A DNA stretch of 64,000 nucleotides, taken from Ampullaceana balthica (lineage: Eukaryota; Mollusca; Gastropoda; Lymnaeidae). The DNA is taken from contig CALYLW010001201.1 in NCBI GenBank assembly GCA_944989445.1, positions 110,395 to 174,394 of the forward strand, written 5' to 3'. Made by a program: the position numbers and the translations under genes. This document shows positions 25,301-36,100 of the stretch, one piece after another. Numbering within the stretch: the first letter of the stretch is position 1; each line of letters begins with the position of its first letter. The notes below the pieces were generated by a model that searched no databases, was not told where the DNA came from, and worked only from the letters and a program-made list of their open reading frames with translations.

Positions 25301-28288
25301 AGGTGAGATATGACTCATGTATTCATGTACATATAAGTGGACCCTTCCTTCCTCATGGAGGTGAGATATGACTCATGTAGATATGATAACAAACATATTC
25401 TGATGTTGGGTTGAAATAAGTTAACATTCCTTCATACTTTTGCTGTGTCTTATTCCTGGTTATACATATTATGATTACTCTTAGAATATGAATTTTTCTA
25501 AACCTGTTTTCAGCTCTTTGATTCATCCAATCTTGTCTTATTCCTGGTTATACATATTATGATTACTCTTAGGATATGAATTTTTCTAAACTTGTTTTCA
25601 GCTCTTTGATTCATCCAATCTTGTCTTATTCCTGGTTATACATATTATGATTACTCTAAGAATATGTATTTTTCTAAACCTGTTTTCAGCTCTTTGATTC
25701 CTCCAATCCATGGCCCCTCTCTACAGACAAGGTAAGCTTATTGTTGAAGTCAATACAATTGTCAACTTGTGATTTGTCTGAATGTTTTATATAAGCTTAA
25801 ATGTATTTTTTAAAATTCAGATTTAAACATTAAATTAGAGCAACGTTTCGAACATCTGATGTAGGATAAAATGTCACTTTAAATGGAAAGAAAATTGATC
25901 TTGTTCCCCTGAGATTTATAATTATAAGAGATTTTGAAGAAGTTATTTTGAAAAGACCTTGAAATATATAACACATTTTAAAAAACTTATTAATGCAGCA
26001 AGAGCTGACATTTATTGTTCTTAGTGGCCTATACTGTAAAAATAAAATTAGATTATCATCATAGTGCAATCTTTTATAAACTTATAAGACCAGCCTTCAT
26101 AAAATATTATTATATCTTATTATTATTATTGTCTCTCTTTTGCGTGCAGGATTTTGATGATATTCGAGCTGACAATGAGAGAGATGAAGCCAGCACTTCT
26201 GGCAATGGCAACATCACAGGTAGGACCATTGCTGTATATGCAATAACATAAAGAAAACTGTTCTTTGCAAGTAACTCTCAAATAATTGTGTATTGTTTAA
26301 CTTCTCTTGTTTTCTCCCAAAAGCAAACCTTAGTTGTTTGTTAACTATAATAAAACTACCAAACTAAAGTCTGCATAGATTACATTATAACCTAGGATCA
26401 TGGGTAAAGCTCTTCGTGATCAACGACAGGAAAATGATTTTTTGATTCCCAGGAAATGTGATTTATATTTTGTTATCATTCCAATAAAATTGTTAAAAAT
26501 TTTGAGTTCTAGTGTTTCTCATATTTCTATTGTAAGAATTCCCTGATGGTTGTGGTCATTAACTTCACTTTGTAATTGTTGGAAAGGTCATTAATAAATT
26601 TTAAGTATGTCGCGAGTGCCAACGCTTCATTTTAAGGAAAAAATTATTTATTTTTTTTGTCATGGAAACAAAATCATGTGTGTTACAAAGTGTGTGTGTG
26701 TGTTTATATATTTAAAAATGACCAAAGTGATCTATTACTCTGTAATTTCATTTTATACTTGTTTCACTTTTATTGGCTTGACCTTGAAGTTGATGGCTCT
26801 ATCTCAATGTGTGATAAATGTTTGAATGTTTATTTATTTATGAGAGTAATGTATTTATTGGACAATATCTTCAATGTCTGATAAATGTTTGAACGTTTAG
26901 TTATTTATGAGAGCAGTGTATTTATTGGACAATATCTTCAATGTCTGATAAATGTTTGAACGTTTAGTTATTTATGAGAGCAGTGTATTTATTGGACAAT
27001 ATCTTCAATGTCTGATAAATGTTTGAACGTTTAGTTATTTATGAGAGCAGTGTATTTATTGGACAATATCTTCAATGTCTGATAAATGTTTGAACGTTTA
27101 GTTATTTATGAGAGCAGTGTATTTATTGGACAATATCTTCAATGTCTGATAAATGTTTGAACGTTTAGTTATTTATGAGAGCAGTGTATTTATTGGACAA
27201 TATCTTCAATGTCTGATAAATGTTTGAACGTTTAGTTATTTATGAGAGCAGTGTATTTATTGGACAATATTTTCAATGTTCAAAGTATGCACTGGCAGGA
27301 GGCTAGTGCCAGATTATGGTAGAAGGATAAACTTAACTAGGGAAAGTGATTTCAATAATGTGCAACATAATCATTTGTATCCTGTACCATTTGCTGGGGA
27401 TCTCAAGAATTAATATCAAGTTTTATTAGCCAGATACAAAAATAACGCTTAATGCCCCAAAGCACTGTAATGCGCGCGTCGATTGCACTCTTTAGTAGAA
27501 ACTCATCATTTTGTGAGAGAAGTTTTAGTTGACTTCCGGTAATGGCATCGGTTGCCTTCGCTAGTGTTATCGCTCGATTCGCGAAGTTTTGTGGTAGTTT
27601 ATACGGTTTTTAAAAAAATGTCATTTCGCTATACTTTTTTGTAAAAATAATAGTTCTAAACTACAGGTAAAAATAGTATAAACCCAAGACAGACTTTTGG
27701 ATACGTAAAATAACCATTCTTATCCTAAAAGATAAAGTCAGTATGACAATAATAATATAAATACATTTTCCGTAATTTTTTAAATTTCATAACCAGTTGA
27801 TCGCAACAAACGGGAAATCCTTAGTGGACTGAGGCGAAAGTTTACCGAAAACCTTATGGGGCATTAAACAATAATAATAATGATAACATCAAATATTCAA
27901 GCTCAGTCATTGATAATCACATTAGATGAGAAATGTTTTGAGTTTTAATATACATTTTTTTTGGAATTAGCCTATAAAACAATATTTTTTTATTTAATGG
28001 AAAAAGTGCTATCGAACAATGTTAAACAAATACTTGTGTGAATAGCCTTGCATTGGCTCACTAAACAAAATTCTCAGCATTAGCCTCAGCCAGCGCTCAC
28101 ATTGTCTGAAAATATTATTACAGTTTACTGCAGGCAAATTTATCCTTAGATTATAATGTTGATTTGTTTCTTTCCATCATTGACCACAAACTTCAGGCAC
28201 AGAACTAGTGGAGTACAACCCACGGGATGATTTGTTTCCTGAGCTGCTGGATGACAACATTATGGGTGACATTGATGACATTGACTAG
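10340..28288 (+). CDS. HSF1: Heat shock transcription factor (HSF1-like), 15 coding exons, 602 aa
   Basis: Exons: 10340-10447, 12082-12190, 12658-12782, 13577-13713, 15739-15814, 16280-16462, 17127-17198, 17645-17758, 18675-18737, 22851-23138, 23472-23707, 24397-24490, 25690-25731, 26150-26219, 28197-28288. All junctions are GT-AG with matching phases, summing to 1809 bases. It encodes the trimeric activator of chaperone genes. Residues about 10-114 form the winged-helix DNA-binding domain ([34 protein letters not shown]). About 130-205 form the HR-A/B coiled coil, including [24 protein letters not shown] at 325-328 fits a sumoylation motif, but no SP follows at the spacing of the vertebrate phospho-dependent motif. 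KRKRK (425-429) is a likely nuclear signal. HR-C is about 504-537 and an acidic C-terminus ends at 602. Start: first Met before the DBD, in frame. Oddities are the repeated splice sites of introns 9 and 12 and a 19-residue duplication in exon 10. Orthology to HSF1 rather than another metazoan HSF is likely, not proven. Confidence 0.96.
10894..11085. mobile_element. hAT-type MITE in HSF intron 1
   Basis: The element runs 10902-11077, beginning AGTGTTGCTCAATTATTT and ending TATTTGAGAAACACTGC. It is flanked by a perfect 8-bp target duplication ATTAACTC (10894-10901 and 11078-11085). The CAGTGTTTCTCAA-type end is typical of Charlie-like hAT elements. Non-coding. Confidence 0.85.
12935..13135 (-). 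mobile_element. SINE-like element, minus strand, HSF intron 3
   Basis: On the minus strand it begins with a tRNA-like head (GTGGCTGGATAGCAAAGTCA, then GCGCTTGCCTCACAAGCTGA) and ends with AAGTTCTAATGGAAACAT and GGTTATGGGACT. The tail region recurs in the opposite orientation at 54060-54175, supporting a dispersed family. The plus-strand frame at 12884-13114 is an accident of this GC-richer insert. Confidence 0.6.
13243..13442. repeat. About 39-bp tandem repeat, 5 copies, HSF intron 3
   Basis: Unit TGATGTCTTAATTTCTTTGA followed by TCTTACTATGACTTATTTT. Confidence 0.9.
13768..15203. mobile_element. Pogo/Tigger-like non-autonomous element in HSF intron 4
   Basis: Ends are TA|CAGTCGAACCCACTTA on the left and, on the opposite strand of the right end, TA|CAGTCAAAACCGCTTA, so imperfect terminal inverted repeats with TA duplications, typical of Tc1/pogo elements. 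Inside, about 13990-14270 shares a roughly 290-bp block with the piggyBac-like MITE at 32358-32857 (both contain CGAGACTTCCGGCTA and TGCATGTTATATTATTATTA). There is also a TA dinucleotide run near 14806-14840. No transposase frame. Confidence 0.65.
17424..17504. repeat. 12-bp tandem repeat, about 6 copies, HSF intron 7
   Basis: TTTTAACTTTAT repeated almost perfectly. Confidence 0.9.
17795..18160. repeat. 88-96-bp tandem repeat, about 4 copies, spanning a hAT MITE end
   Basis: CAGTGGTTCTCAACC (or its variant) starts at 17847, 17935, 18031 and 18127. Each unit holds about 45 bp of intron sequence (TTGTTACTTTTACTCTGTGG onward) joined to the first about 45 bp of the hAT MITE at 18125-18504. The array therefore formed across the insertion junction. 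Confidence 0.88.
18117..18512. mobile_element. hAT-type MITE in HSF intron 8
   Basis: Left end AGCAGTGGTTCTCAACCTTT and right end TTTTTGAGAACCATTGATG are inverted repeats. The 8-bp target duplication AGCTGTAT is perfect (18117-18124 and 18505-18512). Non-coding. Confidence 0.85.
18722..19492 (+). repeat. 38-bp array of about 20 copies that replicates the exon 9 / intron 9 splice donor
   Basis: The unit is AAAGTCAGAACCA (the last coding bases of HSF exon 9) joined to GTTAGTATCATTTCACC and a short T/A tract. The first unit contains the real junction CCA|GTTAGT at 18737/18738. Every later unit repeats the exon end and the donor. Small changes are confined mostly to the T-run. Using any downstream copy would read into TAA after eight added codons. 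Confidence 0.95.
19665..20221. repeat. 40-bp minisatellite, about 14 copies, HSF intron 9
   Basis: Unit TCCTTAGCTCTTCTCATAGC followed by ATTCATTTTAGTCAAGTGGG, with a scattered CTAGTGGG variant. Unrelated in sequence to its neighbours, but of nearly the same period. Confidence 0.95.
20285..22785. repeat. 41-bp minisatellite, about 60 copies, HSF intron 9
   Basis: Unit CTTCTCTTACACCAACCAGC followed by TGTAACTTACACTAGCAAGGC, with GCACC/ACACC/AGACC and CTC/CT length variants. It ends about 65 bp before exon 10. Each unit contains a pyrimidine-rich CTTCTCTTACACCAACCAG, which resembles a weak 3' splice site. The region 20760-21180 and the stretch after 21640 look like internal higher-order duplications because the same short-unit variants recur in order. 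Confidence 0.95.
22857..22970 (+). repeat. In-frame 57-bp coding duplication inside HSF exon 10
   Basis: Two copies of a 19-residue segment beginning [19 protein letters not shown] sit head to tail. The DNA differs only at a few third positions. The frame is preserved and the residues lie in the regulatory region just after the LKSE sumoylation motif. Confidence 0.95.
24473..25385 (+). repeat. 58-bp array of about 16 copies that replicates the exon 12 / intron 12 splice donor
   Basis: The unit is GTGGACCCTTCCTTCCTCATGGAG (written here as GTGGACCCTTCC plus TTCCTCATGGAG) joined to GTGAGATATGACTCATGTAT and TCATGTAGATATAA. The first part encodes VDPSFLME of HR-C and ends at the real donor GAG|GTGAGA (24490/24491). 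All later copies keep the strong GTGAGA donor. Most have CTCATG where the exon has CTGATG. Confidence 0.95.
25447..25709 (+). repeat. 88-bp repeat, about 3 copies, that replicates the intron 12 / exon 13 acceptor
   Basis: CTGTTTTCAG|CTCTTTGATTC occurs with AG ending at 25513, 25601 and 25689. Only the last joins the full exon 13 (CTCCAATCCATGG). The two upstream copies reproduce pyrimidine tract, AG and the first about 18 exon bases, then read CTTGTCTTATTCC and an in-frame stop. Confidence 0.93.
26805..27285. repeat. 67-bp minisatellite, about 7 copies, HSF intron 14
   Basis: Unit TGAACGTTTAGTTATTTATG followed by AGAGCAGTGTATTTATTGGA and CAATATCTTCAATGTCTGAT. The first copy is divergent. Confidence 0.93.
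27449..27867. mobile_element. PiggyBac-like MITE in HSF intron 14
   Basis: Flanked by TTAA on both sides. The ends read TGCCCCAAAG and CTTATGGGGCA, short inverted repeats. The interior is non-coding and CpG-containing, unlike the surrounding intron. Confidence 0.7.
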
Positions 28289-28347
28289 ACTGACGGCCTG
28301 GCCATGTGATGCTGGCATACACACGATCATGTCCTCAAGCCACTCAA

Positions 28348-28425
28348 GCAGGCGATGTATGACAGGCGATGTATGCCAGGCGATGTATGCCAGGCGATGT
28401 ATGCCAGGCGATGTATGCCAGGCTT
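28348..28425. repeat. 14-bp tandem repeat, about 5 copies, in the HSF 3' UTR
   Basis: GGCGATGTATGCCA repeated, 60 bp after the stop codon. Confidence 0.9.
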
Positions 28426-28659
28426 TGGTGTAGAGTGTTGTGCTGCTCCAGTCCTTCCAAATTGTCAAATGTGCTCTAGGTTCAGATGTCCTGGGGAGTC
28501 AGCTGAAGGGTAATGAGTGGGGGCTTGTCCGCCAAACATTTCAAGCATTCTTTGTTCTTTGGTGCTCTAACATTTATAGTGTTTTGATCACACATGATGT
28601 TGGTTTCATATCACACACAGTTTCACGGGTCAAATCCCTGCTGAGTGAAGCAGGACAAA

Positions 28660-29085
28660 CCAGAGAATTAAACAACCCCGTAAAAACAAAGTTTTTCACT
28701 ATAAATCCCTTATATATGAGACAGAACTCAATGCGACAAACATTTACAGGCTGAAACTGACTTAAGTCCCCTTTGCTGTAAAACCAGGGAGGGGGGGTGT
28801 GGTCACCGATGGCATGTGTGAACGACTCAAGTGGCACGGGACCCCGAACAATAACAAACTGTGAAATTGAATTACCTATAGTTATATAGAGATAAACTAA
28901 AAGTGCATTAATTTAATTACGGTACATTCGATCAATCTGAAATTTTGATACGATGCATTGTTAGGTGACACAAGTCTATGTGGCAAAATTTCAGCTCGAT
29001 AGCATCACAGGAAGTGTGTCATTTTTTACTTTAGTTTTTCAGCCTGCCCACGAACGAGATGACGAAAATATTTCAAAGTTAATAT
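28660..29085 (-). mobile_element. Dispersed repeat (about 440 bp family), minus strand
   Basis: The minus-strand sequence matches 56480-56925 over most of its length: CGATCGAATGTACCGTAATT-like block, GCATTGTA, ATAAGGGATTT and AAAACTTTGTTTTTAC. A third partial copy is at 51240-51420. Class unknown. Confidence 0.65.
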
Positions 29086-32000
29086 AAGGGATTTAAAAAT
29101 GGGGAACTGATGTGCACTTGCTAAAGATCAAAATTGTTTATTGTTCAAATACTAAAGTTACAGACTGTCTCATAGCTTTCCCTCTGGTTTTCTCGGAGAA
29201 TAAATAATGCTGCGGTATCATATATATTTGCTTCCATGTTGATTAATCACATACTAGTTTCCATAACCTTGGGTGGCTTATGTAACTCTATTTTATAGGA
29301 TCATGGTTAGAAATAAAAAGTAGAAATAGTTATATTTAGGATTGAAAAACAAACAAAAAGTTAAAAATGGTTTTTGGCTAAATGTTTTCTTCATCTTATT
29401 TTACTTAACAATAAAGGTAATGAATTATATGTAGAAAAAAAAGGTGATGGGACAAAAGGGACATGTCCATCAAGTCATAGCTTAGCTTTGGGTGACTTAT
29501 TTTAGCATTGTCATTATTATCGGTATATTATGGATGTTTTAAAATTGCATGAACAATTCACAATGTTTTCACAACTGATAAGATTTGTTTAGGTCTAATA
29601 GAATTTTAAAATTTGATATTATAAAAATAAGTGCAATCATTTCCGTTGTTGCCCTTCATAATGGCGACATAGTCTCCATTGTAATTGAAGAATGATCATA
29701 TTTCTTCATTATTATTGCTTTTTTCTTCTTTTTAGCATTTATTGACTTTTTGAAGAATATGAAATAGTTGAATTAGGCTTATCTTTGTTAGCTTTTCTGT
29801 TAAATTCCTTTTAATTTCTTCTTTTTTAAAAAACTTTAATTGACATAGTATTTTACTCTTGCTTCTGATAAGCCTATTTTTATTTCACATATCATCTGAT
29901 CGAGAGTTTAGTACTTACTTTGCCATCTAATAAAGAGTTATACAATGTTAGAGTTTAAATGAAAATTAAGTCTTGTTAGCATGAAATTATTAATAAAATT
30001 TTGTCTTGCTTTTGTAAACTGCCATTATGTGAAAAAAAGTACACTACTATGATTAGTACTGACACTAACCAGCTAAATTGTACCGTTATGTTAAAATGAC
30101 ACAATAAGTATTATGATGAAAATCCAATCTTTAACATTATATACATAAATTTTGGGTGAATTTATTGAGGTCTCTGAGCTTTAAAAGTATGTTTATTTCC
30201 CCCTTTAAAATATTTATTGCATAAGCCAGTGATAACAAGACATGACATGTCTTTGTCAGAAATAAGACTAAAATTGTGACCTGCCGATTATTTCAGAATT
30301 ATTATAGTTGTTTAGACTTGGCCATCTAGATAACTGCCTGTTTTATATCGATATCCTGCAGTGAATTTACAGTTTTGTCACAAGAAATCAACTATTATTG
30401 TTTATATTTGGAATAAAAACAAGAATTCTAATTTGTCTTGTGTTGAAATTTTTCTCTATAAATCAGTTCTATTGAATTCTTTTAACTGCTTCATATTTAA
30501 AATAGTTTTACATCCCTTCATTAACTCAGATTTTTTTTCTTTCTATTTCTTTAAATGAGATTTAATTAATTGTTGCATCTACTATCATGCCTATTGAAAA
30601 TTACAAGTTCCATCTTGATTCTGTTACTTGTCATATGCTTATTGTAGCACAACAGAAGAAAAGTGAAATGAATGTGGTTTCAAATCACTGGTTTCTTTTC
30701 AAATGAAAACAAGAATGTCTTTAGAAACAAGCTGAAAATAGTTTCATTTCATCATTTAAAAAAAATTATTGCATAAGAATGTAAAATTAATAAGTTTATT
30801 GCTTGTTATATTATTACCAAGTGTTGTTTTTCCAACTTTTGTTAAACTGCAGGTTTTAAAAAAGTTCAGTTAACTTGTTTCTAAATGAAATGGAACTAAA
30901 ATAATGGATAACATTGTAATACACTCAATGACAAACACCTTAGACCTCAAGAAACAAAGTATTTTAGTATTGTTATTATTATTGCCATTACAATTGTATA
31001 CAATTTTATATTGTTCAGAAAAGTATAATTCAACAGCACAAGAGAGCTGTGAAAATTTATTTTAATATTAAGTAAAAATAGACACTACAAGTACTTCTAT
31101 ATATTTCTCATAGTATAATTTCAACTCATCTAAAAAAGTACAAGGCAATATGAATTATAATTTCATTTAAAGTTAAATAATACTTTTTTGAGTCAAATAG
31201 ACATTGTTTACATATTTGTGTGTTTTTAAAATTCACTAATTTGTTTTTATCAATGCCATAATGATGAAGAAACTAAATGAAGGAAAATGACATCATTATT
31301 ATTTCTGAAATAGTTGAAGAAGTTTTCCCATAATTTGATGGTTTGGTGCTAATTAATATTCACAAGTTTCAACAGCATTCTCTACATTGTATGTCTTATG
31401 AGATTAATTTGAACACTCTTATGTGTTCATTCCAGGTGTTAAAGATCATTGAGTAAATTGGATATACAGCAGATTTATATTGAAGACAAAAGTTGTGTTT
31501 CTCTTTGCTTATTATTACTAGCTAAATATACTAGCTAAATATTATTACTAAATTAATTCAAATGTTAATATAGATATATTTTTTAAATTAATGGTCCAAT
31601 AGTATTTATACAAAAAAAGTTTCCAAACGTTTGCCTAAAATTTAAAATAAAAATATTTCATTAATGTCATATCTGCCTATCGCGTCTCTAGTATTTGTGC
31701 AAGAATGCATTGTCTAAATGTTAGTCCCATGATTTTGAGGTGTTCAATACCCCAGAAGAGTGTCCATGCCAGTGATGTACTATAGGACTGATATGATAAT
31801 ATACTAATGTGGTCTGTGCATATATATACCTCACAACTATTGTTTACCTTTTGTCAATTGATCTGAACATAATTTTAAATAATAAATTTTTTTTAAAAAC
31901 ACTCTTTCTTTCATGTTAATAATTTATTTCTTTAATTGTGGCTTTAAATATTTGCCAATATAAAAGATTATTGTCATGATCAACAATGCATAACATTTTA

Positions 32001-32357
32001 TGTATTTGTAAGAAATTATTTAAATAATTATTACCTGTGTCCTTATTAGAAGGCCGGCCATCATTAATTGCTTTTATGTAGCACTTGTTATCTAAATATC
32101 CTGACTTGGTTAGTATACAAGATCTCTAAGAAATGTATTTCCATGCCAGTCACGATAGTGATCAACTAACAAGAACAAACTGGGAGAGTAGAACGTGTCT
32201 TAAACCAATAATTAAGTAATTTAAGATATAACAAAAAATCAATAAAATAATGCCAGCTAATGTTTTGCTCTGAAAATAAATTGATAACCATAATTATTAT
32301 GTATCACAAGCATTCTGTTTGGAATTGAAAAAAAAATTACATACTTCAGAACTTTAC

Positions 32358-32857
32358 TTAACTCATTAGCTCCTGATGCGACTAAATGCGTCCTTATAGG
32401 GGTCCGTACGGATGCGCCCAAATGCGTCTGTTCGCCTAGCGACGCACTATCATATTTTTAGTTAAAAATAGCACAAAATCTCACTTTCCTCGAGACTTCC
32501 GGCTAATGCGTGATTCTACGAGATTTCAATAAATATCACCGGATGTTTTTATCTTCTTTCACTTTCGATCCATGTGTGAATGAGTTTGACGCGTCTATAT
32601 GGCGTATGTATTCACCCGAGGTGCCGAAAATCGCGTTATCAGACTTCAATCCTCATTATTTTGCAGTGCATGTTATATTATTATTAAACTTAATTCATTT
32701 CTTGATGCATTAAACATTTTATTTTTTAAGATAAATGAATATCTTAAGAAAATAAAAGCATTTCTCTAATGGAATCAAAAGCTTAACGAAGTTGCTTCCC
32801 TTTTGTCCGGAATATGAAATAGATTCGGAAGTAGCCCTTCAGGAGCTAATGAGTTAA
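32358..32857. mobile_element. PiggyBac-like MITE with perfect 15-bp TIRs
   Basis: TTAA duplications flank a 492-bp element whose ends, CTCATTAGCTCCTGA and TCAGGAGCTAATGAG, are exact inverted repeats. The TTAA target and 5'-C start fit piggyBac. The interior shares a block with the pogo-like element at 13768-15203. The small open frame at 32510-32713 lies inside and is not credible as a gene. Confidence 0.85.
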
Positions 32858-33098
32858 TAGCATTCAAACACGTTTCTTAAAACATGCAGTGTCTCCATTG
32901 CAAAGACCATTATTATACATACCATGGCACTTAGGATAAACAATTTGTGAAAGAGCATGTAAGTTCCTATAAGTTTAACACAGCCGTAAATGAACATTTT
33001 AAATCAAAAAATTTCAAGAGAACAAATCAGTCTATTCAATTGTTAGTAGCTTATCATAAAATTCTGACAGAGACACATTCCAGATATGAGCTCTTATC

Positions 33099-33104
33099 TT
33101 TATT
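33099..33104 (-). terminator. Candidate polyadenylation signal of ECI2
   Basis: AATAAA on the minus strand, 93 nt after the ECI2 stop codon. Confidence 0.45.
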
Positions 33105-33196
33105 TCTCCACATACTTTCAACATAATTTTGAGCTCATATGTTTAAAGATGAACCAACGCTATTATCAAAACAAAACTGATTCACTGAATTTAAGT

Positions 33197-36100
33197 TTAT
33201 GACTTCCTGGAAAAGAAGGCCATGATAGCATTGATACACTCTTTAGATTGCCACCTTTCCTCCAAGAGCTTGCATTCCTCTCTGTTGACTTTCCTCAACA
33301 GTTCAAGTTCACTGCTGCGGTTCAGTACTTTAGAAAGCCTCAAACTCTGAAGACATTTTTTAAAAAAGGGGAAATGTTAACATTTGTTTTACATGATACA
33401 TCTTTCTATACGTCATACAGAATGTTAACATTTGTTTTACATGATACATCTTTCTATACGTCATACAGAATGGCACTGCAATAAATCTTTTTATACACAG
33501 TGAAGAGTGGTATTCTTTGAGGTCAAACAGTTTTAGTTAAAATAATTGAATGCTCTTTTTAAAAAAACAAATTTACCCAGAGAACTTTGTAAGCTAATAA
33601 GCCTTGATTCTCGATTATATTTGTTATATTCATGAGATATTAGCACATCTTCAGCCATACATTTTAGATAGTTATTTTAATTTTCTGTGAAAAGTTGATT
33701 CCACAGTTTAAAAAAAAATAATTTCAAAGCCTAATGAGTAATCATTTATCTTATACTGTAAATGTAGTGCATTGCATGTCAATTTATAGATAGTGAAACC
33801 ACCCAATGATATTTATAAACCATCATAAATTCCCTGAATGGCTTGACTCCTCAGAGTGACCACTTACTTACCTGAGGTGGGCACTTAGCAAACTGCTGTA
33901 TCCTTGCGCTTGTCTCCCTTGCAAAACTCTCATTAAGGAAAACCTCAGACACTAAATTGATTTGTTTGGCTTCAGCAGCTGTGATTTTTTTGTTAAATAG
34001 AAGCATTTCATTGGCCTGAAAGGATATGGTTTGAAATGTTGGTTGACACAGATGTCACAGTGTGCTTATTTTTAGACAAGTAAGGAAAGGTCAATTAAAA
34101 TAAATCACCACAACTTTTTGTAACTCTCAAGGTTTCAGGGCTATTTAGTTCAAGAACACTTCATTGATAGATCTAATGAAACTAAGAGTATAGCCGGTAG
34201 AAGGTCATAGTTCACCTTAGAATAGCCCATTATTTTGGGAAAGGTGTAAGATGAGCAAGCTTCTGGAGACTGTCCTAGAGCAGAAAATGGTGTGTGGAAT
34301 GTGGCCTGCAGTAAAATAATACAATAGTAAATAAACCATGAACAAACGATTAATAAAATTGTTGATCAAATTAATTTATAGTAGCAAAGTGATTAAATGA
34401 TCTAAAATTTTAAATGATGAATCATTTTTAGGGTGTTGAATTTGAATTCATGTCTTTAAAAAATGTCTCTAATAGACGTAACATTATCCTTCAACACTAT
34501 ATTATTATGTTGCGAAGTAAGATAAATCAAGTGTTTTTTAAACCAGCAGATATAGGACAGTAGGTGACAGATATAGGACAGTAGGTGACAGATATAGGAC
34601 AGTAGGTAACATATATAGGGCAGTAGGTGACAGATATAGGGCAGTAGGTGACAGATATAGGACAGTAGGTGACAGATACAGGACAGCATGTAACCTACCA
34701 AGTCTGTTGCAAAGACAACATCACATAGTGGAAGGGGTGTGACACCAATGCCAACTGCAGGTCCATTGACCAACGCTATCAGAGGTTTGGGGAAGTCTAT
34801 AAATGCATTCACATACTCTCTGTCAAAATAAATTAACATTTGACAAATAGGACACAAGAAAATTTATAAAAAGCCCTTCCTTGACCTGCCATTCCAGTAC
34901 TCAATACTCACTCTAGCACAGCCCTTCCTTGACCTGCCATCTTAGGGACTTGTTCAGGTGTCACATTTGTAAAGTTGGATAAATCATTCCCACTGCAGTA
35001 ATAATCTCCAGCACCTGGACAGATCAAGAGTTACAAGTAATAATCTCCAGCACCTGAACAGATGAAGAGTTACAGACATAGTCTGTTAGCACACAATTGT
35101 TTGACCTAATTTTTGTGTAAACCTTTATTATATCCAACAATCAGTGGGAAAAAATTATTTTGAAACAAATTTGTATATCTTTTTTTAAAATAAATTTATT
35201 TATTTAAATTTTATAAAAGTAAAAAGTCTATATAATTTTTTTTCTTTAAAAATGTTAGCATTTATCTATCTCCTAAACCAAGTCACTGAATTATTCTACA
35301 TAAACATATTTTTAAATGATGGAAAGTTTAAGCAAGAAAAAAATCAAGCTCAAGTCAATAGGACAAGATCTCTTTGTAAAGCAGTAATTTTCAAAATAAT
35401 ATTAGTGACATCATATAGTAAGGACAGTGATAACATTAGCTAACAGTACAACCCAAATAAACTGATTCATCCTAGACATTACCTGAGATCACAGCTATAC
35501 TGTAAGCATCATCCTCTGCAGCCTCTTTAAAGGCTTTGCCAATATCTTTGTACATCTGTAAATGAGCAAATACAAACAATTGAAGTTATTAATAATTTGT
35601 TTCAGTTTCAGCTGGAAAAAAAAGTTCCATTAAAAATAAATAATCGACAGTTGCCATTTCTTTTAAGTAAATTCAAAGAATATCATTAGGTATACACACG
35701 ATATGTGTGGCTGTTTGGAAAACTTGCTACTGGAATATATTAGCTTGTTTTGTAATTTTATTGTTTTACACAAAATTTATTGATTCAAATTCATAATTTT
35801 TTGCTAAAATTTGTTTCACGTTAATTTCCCACTAACCTCTGAAAGTAAATAACATTTCATGATTATCACAAAAACAATTTGCTACAATAAAACTAATAGA
35901 CCAGTTTAAACTTTTATATAATAACAATTTGCTACAATAAAACTAATAGAACAGGTCAAACTCTTATAATGGTATGGTCTGGAAGTAATCACTCTCATAT
36001 CTTGTCAAATTGTCATTTTAAAGGCTAAATAAAGACCAACTACATAGCAACAAACTGATTTGGCGATGAGGGAGTTGAATTATTACCAGCCATCTTCAGC

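Larger units (their letters stand above)
28289..32357 (+). other. HSF 3' untranslated and intergenic DNA, no further gene seen
   Basis: AT-rich. It contains a 14-bp tandem repeat and a dispersed repeat (listed separately). AATAAA words occur near 29197 and 29410, but the true polyadenylation site cannot be chosen. No exon with coding character was found on either strand. Confidence 0.4.
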
